In this document: positions 10,483 through 20,200 of the stretch, in pieces | Position numbering within the stretch: the first letter of the stretch is position 1 | How the letters are laid out: every line of letters begins with the position of its first letter | NCBI GenBank assembly: GCA_030549335.1 | Contig: CM060195.1 | Coordinates: 46,816,991 to 46,880,990 of the forward strand | Direction of reading: 5' to 3' | Origin: Pontederia crassipes | Taxonomy: Eukaryota > Streptophyta > Magnoliopsida > Commelinales > Pontederiaceae | DNA length: 64,000 bases | Program-made: the position numbers and the translations under genes | Notes under the pieces: model-generated | What the model saw: the letters and a program-made list of their open reading frames with translations, nothing else | Databases searched by the model: none | Told to the model about the DNA's origin: nothing

Positions 10483-11578
10483 TGTTACGGGGTCATTCTC
10501 GGACACTAGGCCACGTGCGACGACTAGGCGGATAGGCATCTAGCCAAGTCTGTTTTGAGTTTGCAGCGAAAGTTTTATGGTCGAGACGACTATGCCGAGA
10601 GTCACTCTTATAGGAAAGTCTTCATTCCAATTGATCCCCAAAATTAGCTTATTATATTTCCTAAATTATTAACATCGTCCTTTCACACGACATAAAATAA
10701 AAACAAGGTCGAATTTTAATGACCATTAGTTGCACAACGAAAGTAACACGAACACATGATTTATCACAAAATCATAACAAACTTAATTTAGGTCATGTTT
10801 CACAAAGTTAGCAATTTGATTAAATGATAGTGGTTCTATTAGAAGATAGTGATTTGATTAGAATATATATTATATTTGACAAAGTTAGTAATTTAATTAG
10901 AGAATAACGATTCATAACGATTTGATTAAATAATAGTGTTACCTATATAACAAATAGTGATTTGCTTATAAATTTGATAAAATATGTTTGGTAAATACAA
11001 TGATTGAATTAGCATATACTTATACGATGACAAAAATAGAATATAATTTAATCACGGATATGACTAGAGTGTTGGACTACTCGTCACGAGACCATGGCAT
11101 TAGCGCGTTGCGGCACTAATGTTGGCGCTTGGGCGCTTAAAGTCCGAAGGGGCAACGAAGGGGCCACGGGACGCCACGAAGGGACACCGATGTGGGTTGC
11201 CACCCCACGCTCAAGGCATGACACTAGAATTAAAGGAAAGCTTACTTGTATTAAATATTATAAAACATAACATACAATTGGGCCTCGGAAGGCACTAGTG
11301 AACTCCTCTCAGTGTACCGTAGGTATAGGAGTCTTGTTACATATTGAAGATGCAAAAGACGTACCCTACGGGAACGTCACCTACTTGGCCATTCATAAGG
11401 ACGGCCTTACAAGATAAATGCCCTAAGGGCGGATAACTTGGTACTCCGTAATATTACGCAGTGCGGGACGGCTGCATGTGTTCCATATTTTTGGCGCTAA
11501 GCGGCCGAGGACTATAAGTTGAGCGGCACTGGTGCCGCGAGGCTTCACGCTTCGTGTCACGGGAAATGCCCCGTGACA
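10483..11578 (-). repeat. LTR (3' LTR of the minus-strand element), with an extra segment
   Basis: Matches the 14581-15247 LTR except for about 430 bp at 10614-11045 that the other LTR lacks (the other reads ctcttatagg-cg-ttcaatcacgg across that point). The extra segment is AT-rich with two loosely repeated blocks (acaaagttagcaatttgatt; acaaagttagtaatttaatt). It is either a later insertion here or a deletion in the partner; no clean target duplication was seen. Confidence 0.85.
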
Positions 11579-11595
11579 TTCTCCCCCACCAAAGT
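11579..11595 (-). other. Polypurine tract of the minus-strand LTR element
   Basis: The minus strand reads ctttggtgggggagaa directly against the LTR start TGTCACGG. This is the expected place for plus-strand DNA priming. Confidence 0.75.
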
Positions 11596-12099
11596 CGGCG
11601 ACGCCCCCGACGCCGTTGTCCGGGCTTCCTCGGGGCCTTCGTCTTGAGTCTTGACTTCGCTTGTCTCGATCAATTCTGCCTTCTTTGCCTTGACTTCAAC
11701 TTCACCAGCATCACGCAACGCCAGGAATGCCCGCTCCTTGGGGTCTCGCTGATGACTCCTCCCTCAGGCCTGCTTCGCTCGCTGATTCTTCGTCCAATCC
11801 GGGGTCATCGCTTGTGCAGTGCCAGTGGAGTCCGCCATGTGTGGTCTGACTTCATCAAGCAACTATCCATCCATCAAGTCTCTGTTGGCTTCACTTCTCT
11901 TCGACTTGCCCAGCGTCAACTTGTGTGGTTTGACTTCTTTGGGGGTGAAACAACTCTTGTATGCCTTCAGGAATAGCGCGGAGAAGAGTTGTCTCAGGGT
12001 CATGTAGAACACGATGAAGAGTCTCGCCATTCGACCTGCATGACTTGACTCGATGCCTTCATGTTGCGGGTGGCCGCAGCATAAGGTCTCCCTTCCGTC

Positions 12100-12800
12100 G
12101 AATGCGAAGTACGGGACCATCTCACCCTTGATGATTTTTCTTGAATTTCGATGGCTTGAAACAGCACAAGCCCTCCGATGTCGATGCTTGTAACTTGTCT
12201 ACTTCGAGTGCCTGGGGTCGCTATGATGAGCGACGAGAGTCTTCCCACGGATACTCTGGGACGCTTCAGGTCTCTTTGTAGGCTTGATTCAATGTCTCTA
12301 TGTTGCAAATGATTGCCACATAGAGTCTTCCATACATCTGCCGAACGAAAAGCGCAGGACCACCTCCTCCTTGGTGATCACCTGATGTTTCGGCGGTCTT
12401 GAGGCGGGACAAGGTTCTTTGATATGACAATCCATGCCTTGTCCATCCAAGTCGCCATAGTGGGCAACGAGAGTCTCCTCACGTTTCTTTGTGGTTCAAC
12501 TCGCTATCTTCAAGTTGCAGATGACTGCAATGTTGAGTCCTTCATCCGCCGAGCCTTGAGAACAACTCCACCTTCCCCTTGGTGGACAAAAGATATCTCG
12601 ACGGTTTAAAGTGGAGCAAGGTTCTTTGATATAACATTTCGCACCTTGTCCACTCCCAGTCGCTATAGTGAGCGACGATGGGGGTCTCCCCACATGTGCC
12701 TGTGGTTCGACTCTCTTCTCCTGCTTCGATGGACGATCTTTATCTTCGGCATAAGTAGCTTCCTCCTTGCGACTTGAGCTTCTCTCCCCCACCATTGCCC
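12100..12800 (-). repeat. Degenerate ~230-bp internal repeats of the LTR element
   Basis: Three successive units share, in the same order on the plus strand, a block like gtcgctatagtgagcgacga, a block like tctccccac...gtggttcgactc, and a block like caaggttctttgatat. On the minus strand one frame gives related peptides of about 73 residues per unit (YQRTLLHFK in one, YQRTLSRLK in the next). The function is unknown; they sit 3' of the gag-like part. Confidence 0.55.
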
Positions 12801-13865
12801 TTGCCCAAGGGCTTTGGTAGTATGACACTTGTCCTGATTGACTTGGCAGCATCGACTAGTGAGCGGAAGTTGGACGATCTGGTCATTCCAACTCCTTCCT
12901 AGTCCAAAGCTTCTAACCCCTCTGCTTGAAGAACACCGACACTGGGTCTTCATCCTCCTGGGAACACTGTAGGCGGAGCTCGGTGATTCCTTTCACTTCC
13001 TCCTTCAACATGCCCATCTGGCCGATGTTGAACAATGCGATCTTGACCTCCAGTTCCAACTTGTCAGGGCCAGCATAATTGATGAACTGCCACTTCTTCT
13101 GTCCCATGTCTGGGATGCATGTTTGCCACATTCTACATTGTCGCGATGACAACGTCATCCTGAGTTTGCCTCATCTTGCAGGGTTCTTGGGATGTGTCTT
13201 CTTCCGATCCTGGGACCTCCTTTGAAGCTTTGACAATCCCTTTGGGGTATGGACGGGGTGAGATCATTGTGCTCATTCACGAAGAGGATGCACCTTAGAT
13301 GCTCGTCCGCACCTTGGACAAAGTAATGTCACTGTGCTTGTCATCCTAGATCATGCACCTTTGACATACTCGTCCACCGGGCGGCTCGACCCTTGCGAAA
13401 GAGTAGCCGTTCCGGGCCTTCATTGATCCGTGCGGATGCTTGTGAAGACGCTCCGCTTAGATAAGCGAACTGCGGTTGGTGAACTCGTGGCATGAGCTCC
13501 CAACATTACCTCCATCTCCATTCGAAGGGACGACATCGCTAATGTGTCCTTCAAAACCTTCGCATTGCGATCCTCGGAGGCCGCTTCGATTACTCGAGGC
13601 GATGTCCGAAAGGAAAGGGCACTCCTTCCTTCGGTTGATGGCAGAACTCTTGACAGCAGCATGCCAAGGTTCGCCGATGCTCGACGCTCAGACCATTTGC
13701 CAAATTGGTCGCTGAGTTGAGGCGTCGATTTGCGTTGGCATGTTTCATGTTCGTCCCACTCCTCGATGGATGACATCGCGCCGCTTGCGGGACGACACTT
13801 GACGAGGCAGGCAAGGCTGACAGCTCGTCCGCGAGTGTTTGTAAGTAATCAACGCTTTGCTCCAT
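12663..13865 (-). pseudogene. Gag-like remnant of the minus-strand LTR element
   Basis: No single frame is open. Broken minus-strand frames at 13865-13590, 13158-12913 and 12953-12663 lie where gag is expected, between the primer site and the repeats. One frame near 12800 gives a Lys/Gly-rich run (PKPLGKGNGGGEK) like the linker at the end of plant gag proteins. No zinc knuckle can be read. Calling it gag is an inference from position. Confidence 0.4.
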
Positions 13866-14566
13866 TCCTGAAAGTCATTGTGGCGTGGCAGGCGATGCTG
13901 CGGCACGACAAGATGCTTGTGATTGATACTCCTTGGCCGAAAGAATGATATTCTTTGGCCGAAAGGGGACAATGAACCTTGATATTTGTCTTTAAGCCAA
14001 CTTCTCCCGTGAAGCGGTTGTGCACTTCACGTTGCATGACTGAGCATGCGATGCGACGTCACGAAATATCGAGCAGCGCCAGGTCGCCATGATAGTGCAT
14101 GACCGACAGTCCTTGAATGTGACACGGGTCCTTCGAGTTACACGACGCTCGTGTAAGCGATCTCATGATATGAGCAACGCAAGACCATCATGCGGAGCAT
14201 ATGGCCATTCTTTGATGCAGCGCGACACTTCAGGATTCCCGACTTTATACTTGGGGTGGTTGATCTGCTCGAATGAGCGACGCATGACCGTCCCGGTTAG
14301 GCGGGGCGATCAATCCGCCATCATGATGCATGACGGACGTTCCTTGACACGACACGGGTGTATGGGGAACATGCTGCGGGGCACGACTGGGCGTGCGGCG
14401 AGGAAGCTTGCCATGCATTCCTCGTTGGCGTCCACGATCAAAGACCATTGTACCAGTGCGCCTGGGCGTGATGGAGTATTTGAGCGGAAGCACATTTCCT
14501 ACGCCAGGGCACATTGCGACGACACAAGCGAGTCATCGTCGCTGGGTAATCCGAGCAGAAAGAACT

Positions 14567-14578
14567 GCTCTGATACCA
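14567..14578 (-). other. Primer binding site (tRNA-Met type)
   Basis: The minus strand reads TGGTATCAGAGC two bases inside the right LTR. This is the standard plant initiator-Met primer site and it sets the element's orientation. Confidence 0.85.
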
Positions 14579-14580
14579 TT

Positions 14581-15247
14581 TGTCACGGGGTCATTCTCGG
14601 ACACTAGACCACGTGCGGCGACTAGGCGGATAGGCACCTAGCCAAGCCTGTTTTGAGTTTGCAGTGGAAGTTTTATGGTCGAGACGACTATGCCGAGAGT
14701 TGCTCTTATAGGCGTTCAATCACGGACATAACTAGAGTGTTGGACTACTCGTCACGAGACCGTGGCATTAGCGCGTTGCGGCACTAATGTTGGCGCTTGG
14801 GCGCTTAAAGTCCGAAGGGGCAACGAAGGGACCACGGGACGCCACGAAGGGACACCGATGTGGGTTGCCACCCCACGCTCAAGGCCATGACACTAGAATT
14901 AAAGGAAAGCTTACTTGTATTAAATATGATGAAACATAACATACAATTGGGCCTCAGAAGGCGCTAGTGAACTCCTCCCAGTGTACCGTAGGTATAGGAG
15001 TCTTGTTACATATTGAAGATGCAAAAGACGTACCTTACGGGAACGTCACCTACTTGGCCATTCATAAGGACGACCTTACAAGATAAATGCCCTAAGGGCG
15101 GATAACTTGGTAGTCCGCAATATTACGCAGTGCGGGACGGCTGCATGTGTTCCATGTTTTCGACGCTAAGCGACCGAGGACTATAAATTGAGCGGCACTG
15201 ATGCCGCGAGGCTTCACGCTTCGTATCACGGGAAACGCTCCGTGACA
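14581..15247 (-). repeat. LTR (5' LTR of the minus-strand element)
   Basis: 667 bp, TGTCACGG at one end and CCGTGACA at the other, so the ends themselves are an inverted repeat (TGTCACGG). It aligns along its whole length with 10483-11578 apart from the extra segment there. Confidence 0.9.
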
Positions 15248-15252
15248 ATATC

Positions 15253-15770
15253 AGGATTTTAAAACTTACTTGCTGGTGATAGGCCAAGTATGCTAGCTTG
15301 TTTGTCTTAAAAATTCAATTAAACTTTCATTTTTGTGTAAAATTAAGATTTTAAATCTAACTTGAATTTTTATTTTTACGTAATAGTGATGATCTTTAAT
15401 TTTATTTCTGAAATTTAGTAAGAACTTTCATTTTTTTGTGTAAAACATTATGAACTTTTATTTTATTTTTAAATTTAATAAATTAACTACAAATATAACT
15501 TACTATTATATTTTTATTAAATAATAATGATTTAGTGATCATCGCACAACTGAGTTGCAAAAAATAAACGATTAAAGTTAAAAAAATTTAAACCTCTAAT
15601 AATATATTAATTTAAAATTTACCCTATTTTATAATTAAGTAGAATTAATCAATGTAATAATAGGTTTTTATAATTAAATAAATTTTCATTAGTTTAAGTA
15701 TAACCTATTTTTGTTTTACCTTTTACTTTTTACAAATGATAGTTGAATTATTATTATTTGAGTTAATTTA
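15253..15770. other. AT-rich spacer, no gene
   Basis: Very AT-rich, with repeated aacttt(t)attttt-like phrases. No coding potential seen. Confidence 0.4.
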
Positions 15771-15771
15771 T

Positions 15772-16025
15772 TAAACATCTCCTGAATTATAACAAATTTT
15801 TTTAAGTCATTTTAGTCCATCCATTTAACCTTTTTGTTATTTTTTATTGATTTGTTAAATGACTCACTGTCCCTCCTACCATTTGAAATAAATATTCACG
15901 TGGGGGCAATCTAAGGACACTTTAGTCATTTAATAAATTTTAAAAATAAAAAATAATGGAAAAATTAAATAAAATACGAGAAATGGACTGAAGTGAAAAT
16001 TACGATATATTTTAGGGACACTGTA
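15772..16025. mobile_element. MITE-like palindromic element
   Basis: Two arms of about 110 bp are inverted copies: left blocks ttttagtccat, tttgttattttttatt, gttaaatgactcactgtccct; right blocks aggacactttagtcattta, aaaaataaaaaataatgg, atggactgaagtgaaa. A short GC-richer centre (ttcacgtgggggcaatc) separates them. The layout fits a fold-back MITE. It codes for nothing, and the borders and target duplication are not resolved. Confidence 0.55.
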
Positions 16026-16440
16026 ATAATTTCACATATTAACAAACGTGATTTAAGTACAATTAATTAACCCTTATTTTTAATAAAAATATAATAGACT
16101 ATATTTGTAACCAATTTAAAAGTTTAAAAATAAAAAAAAATTAGGTTAAATTTGAAAATTAAATTAAGATTCATGATTTTTAGGCGAAAATAAAAATCTA
16201 GACGAGATTTAAAAATAAAATCAATGTACATAATTTTTCCGAAAAAAAGATCGAGACTAAATTTGAGGTCTTCGGTCTTTTTTTATATAATTTATCCTTA
16301 AAAATATTAGTAATTGAAAAAGGAAATAATTTGGGATATTCTAATAGCTGCATGCACATTTTTGAAATCCTACAATAATCAAATATGAATTTTGAAATCC
16401 ACCCACACATACTTCTAGTTCTGGTTTCTTTTTTTCCCTT
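16026..16440. other. AT-rich DNA upstream of the Rgp1-like gene
   Basis: AT-rich, with no open frame of note. Promoter elements of the downstream gene probably lie between here and about 16600, but I can point to no convincing TATA box. Confidence 0.35.
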
Positions 16441-16599
16441 TCCCAGCGAAGAGTTCACCACACGCTGCAAAGGATTTTTTTGCCTAATTTGATGAAATAT
16501 GAAGTGTTACATTTTGATAGAAGTCAAGTTTATCCATTGAACTTTTACGGTCTGGATTAAACTTTGTCCCAACAAAATAATAAAAGTCTGACACACTTT

Positions 16600-17196
16600 T
16601 TTTATTTTCTCTCCTCACTTCGTTGTCCCCCGTTTGTTTGTAATTGCTGCTCCTCTCATGCATTTGGGGCAAATCTGAAGGTTTCTCCGTCCCTCCCTCC
16701 CTGCGTTTTCTTTCCTCGGTCGGCGATTACACTCTTCGACGCAGCCGCGGCAGGATCCAATTCTCCACTGCGAACATCGACCTTGCGATCCAGGTGTTGT
16801 CGCTGTCTTCTTCGTCTTCTCTCCGCTCGTTCCAGGGATTCCTCGGAGGTCTGTGGATCGGCCAAGTCGGGGTGAGTGGAAAGCATTTTGTTCATCCTCT
16901 TCCACCATGTCTGGGTTTATGATTCTAAAATTTTTTTTCCTCTCCACCTATAATTAATTAGGGGCTCGCATTAATCATTCCGTCAATGGAATGATCTGAT
17001 GTAATTTTCTCTTTTTTCCTTTTGACATGCTTTACCATCACATTTTGTGTGTGATTAGGCAATGTTAGTGCATGCCAATTGCTCCGATAAAACAAAAGAG
17101 TATCGTGGATAGATCAGTGACGACTAACGTTTGAAGAGGCAGAGGGGTGATCACCCCTCGGATGGGCGTTATTCCTCCACCTCAAGTGAAGGGGAG
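16600..17196 (+). promoter_or_regulatory. Spliced 5' leader of the Rgp1-like gene
   Basis: A pyrimidine-rich leader (ctccgtccctccctccctgc near 16687) leads to a strong donor, gg|gtgagt, at 16872. An acceptor, tgattag|gc, ends at 17058, giving a 187-nt leader intron. The rest of the leader, 17059-17196, contains three upstream AUGs. The transcription start near 16600 is an estimate; the intron is inferred from splice sites and from the lack of any coding frame in it. Confidence 0.55.
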
Positions 17197-17206
17197 ATGT
17201 CACTGA
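17062..17206 (+). promoter_or_regulatory. Three uORFs ahead of the Rgp1-like start
   Basis: uORF1 17062-17112 (16 codons), uORF2 17072-17134 (20 codons, another frame) and uORF3 17162-17206 (14 codons), which overlaps the main ATG at 17197 in a different frame. Ribosomes using uORF3 would pass the main start. Together they predict reduced or regulated translation. Presence in the mRNA depends on the inferred leader splicing. Confidence 0.5.
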
Positions 17207-20200
17207 AAGGGTTCTCCCTCTTTAGAAGCGGAATTGGTTGGTTCGATGTCAAGAAGGAAGATGCCCCTGACAAGAGAGAACTTTCACCTTCTGTAACCCT
17301 TCAACTGGACAAGGAAACATATAGGCCTGGTGAGACGGTCATTGCAACCATTGAAATCTGTGGCCCCAAGATCACAAAGGAAAGCTCTGACCTGGCGCAG
17401 CTGGCTGGCACTTCGTTCTTGGTAGATAACCTCGCGTTTGAAATCAAGGGCGTTGAGAAATTGGATTCGCAATGGTTTGCCACCCCAAAACCTTTGCCAG
17501 GTTCTAGGCAAGCAAGAGGTACTCCTCACCTTCTCTGAATACTCGAAAGTTCTGTAAGCATTTCATTCCATTGCCAATTCTGTTATAGGTTTATAGCATT
17601 TGTAGCTGATATGTTTTATAGCCGGTCCAAGCTCGGATAAAGGAGGAGGGTTGTGTTAGGCCCGACAGCCAGCATAAAACCCTGTCGAATCTCATGAACA
17701 TTGATCAATCCATGTAGCCGACCCCACCTAGTGGGATAAGGCTTTGTTGTTGTTATTGTTGTAGCTGATCAGGACGAGTCCTCGTCTGCATATTACTCCT
17801 TCGCAGTCCTATGTTTTCTTTTTGAAACGGGAAAGGGTAGCCATCCACTTTATTAAACTGATGGAATTTTGCGTGCCACAACCTGAGTGACAGTATTAGA
17901 TCCTCTTCCACTCCCACACGGCCACACCCATCTGCATATACCTTCTCCCCTCTAACTAAGCAACCATTCTGTTGGAGCCAAAGGGACCACAGGAAGCCAT
18001 CTTGAGACATACACCTGCACTCATTGATCACGAGCACCACCAGATCTAAAGGGATCCCAGAAGCCCACTGCTGAGTGAGTGTTAATCCAGCTGCAACTTG
18101 CTATTTTCCATACTTATGTAGCCACCGGACAATCAAAGAAGAGATGATCAATGTCCTCCATTAGAACATCACAAAAGCAGCATGCCACATGAGCATCTCA
18201 TTGTATGTAACTCCTTATGGGTAGATTTCTTAAAGACAAAACTCCCCTTGATGGCAGATGGCTCCCTCTGTGTAACCACACAAATATGTTCACATTCTGA
18301 TGGATGTTCATAGTCCTATTTTGTTATCCTAATAAAATGCCAACTGCCAGGTGCTGTGTCATTTTGCTTTCCTCCCTTGTCCAAGCATGCATTGTTTCTC
18401 CATCACCTAGTTTCTTGCGTGTAGCTGTGTTTATTGCTTTTTAGTCTCTTTGCACCAAGACAAACAACATGATCACTATCTATGTGTTGCATAATTTCAT
18501 AACTCACCTTGTTTCTTTGAGAAGGCATACCTTACCTCTTATGCATCCCCTTGCAGGTGAGAACTTGTTTTTGGATGCAACAGCACCATCTGTAATTTCC
18601 AAGGTTGTTCTTTCATCTGGAAGTACCAAAACATGTGAGTTCTTTCTCTTGGTTTGATATCATAATCGTACAGATCTCTCAAAAGGCATAATCTCATATA
18701 TCTTTAGCTTAGTACTTCGGAGAAAATTTAGGTGACCATAACAAAGGAAATTGATCAATTAGGTAGAAAGCTCCAGTTTTCTTTATCAGATTGTAGGGAT
18801 AAATAACATGAATCTCATTTTGGTATGCCAAATCCATTTTCGTTGCGTACAGATCGTTTGACGTCATTTGTTCAGAATGCTGTCCATTTCTCATGGAGGG
18901 AATTTTGAGTCTGATACTCTTTTTTCTATCTGACCTACTTTCTCCTCAAGCAGAGAAACTGTTGGTTACTGATCCTTGGTCAGATAACATATTCAATAGA
19001 TATGTAATGTCTTGCTATGACTCTATTTCTACTCATTGTCAAACTAATTCGTTCATATATCTTTGTAGTATATATTTTCTTCATCGTGTCCATTGGTAAT
19101 TTTGTTCAGATCATGACCTTGAAATAAGAATTAAAAATTTGGATGTTTAAAAAGTTCACTTTTTACTTGCCAGAAGGATATGCTAATTAGGGACATTTGT
19201 AAGTAAATCCATTCTTGAACTGTGTTCAGAAAATGAACTTTTCCTTATTCAGTACCTGCCATTTCCATTATGAGAGCAATATGTGTGTTTATCCTGAAAC
19301 TTCATCTGGTCCCACACATTCATTTTAACTACTGGGTTGTAGATGATTGATTGTTTGACGTGTAAAAATTGGAAGCTTCTCAGTATTTTTTTTTGAAGTA
19401 AAAGCTTCTCAGTATTTAGACATATGACATGTTCCAACAAGAACTGGTTTATTATCATTCTTGTTTTAGAACATATACCATTCATAATTTGACACTTATG
19501 CGTTAGCTGCTTGTTATTGTACATTGACTACCTACAAATGTTTGCAGATGTAGTAAGAGTTGACCTGCCAAAGATTTTGCCGCCATCTTATCGGGGCATT
19601 AGCATTCGCTACATATATTATGTCAGAACTACAATATCTGGTCGATGGCTTGTTTTGGAGAATCACAATTATAATAGAGGGTCCATCAACAATTCCATCC
19701 AAGTGGTCAGATTCTTTAACTAATAATTTTCTAGCAGATTCTTTTCTGTATTTATATTGTTATTTTCCTATATCCATTCCATGAATAGAATCTCATAAAT
19801 TGGACTCTGGTTGTACATTTTTTGTTTGTTTCCAGTCAACGAGCAGGTAAATGATTAGTAAATCTGTGTATTTTTTGAAAGTAGTAAATCTGTATTATGT
19901 TTTTAGCGCCAAGCATTTACTCTGTAAGGATGGAGGTAACTGCTCAACTAGTGATCTAACTCTACAAGTCTATTTGATCAATTATTGTGGCCAAAGTCCA
20001 AACATCATCGATAAGCTTCTTCAGCATAGATCAGCTTATGAATGTGTTGTTTACTGTTCACTACTTGAATAACTGTTTAGCAGTATCTTGAAATGTTGAA
20101 AAACTAGTTGTTAATAATTTTGTTTCGGCCTAGCAGGAATCTCGGACTCCATTGCAAATCTGGGCATCACAAAAGAGTAACAACTTGCTGAATGAAGAAG

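Larger units (their letters stand above)
10483..15247 (-). mobile_element. LTR retrotransposon, non-autonomous, minus strand
   Basis: Two matching LTRs (10483-11578 and 14581-15247) with TG...CA ends enclose 3.0 kb. Orientation is minus: beside the right LTR the minus strand carries a tRNA-Met-type primer site (TGGTATCAGAGC, 14567-14578), and beside the left LTR it carries a purine tract (ggtgggggagaa). The flanks share atat, so the target duplication is at least 4 bp. The inside shows only a broken gag-like stretch and degenerate repeats. I found no protease, integrase, reverse transcriptase or RNase H. It therefore depended on another element's enzymes. Confidence 0.85.

Noticed and set aside
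11554-14641. Several plus-strand frames of 60-170 codons
   Set aside because: The element here reads on the minus strand (primer site and purine tract). These frames are antisense, without known domains.
17131-17196. An upstream extension of the Rgp1-like frame by 22 codons
   Set aside because: It has no ATG; it would need a TTG start. The first in-frame ATG is 17197.
18951-19003. A plausible extra exon of the Rgp1-like gene with AG and GT borders
   Set aside because: Including it leaves the next exon out of phase. Direct splicing of 18634 to 19548 gives the right phase and an uninterrupted TKT-Y-VVRVDLPK join.
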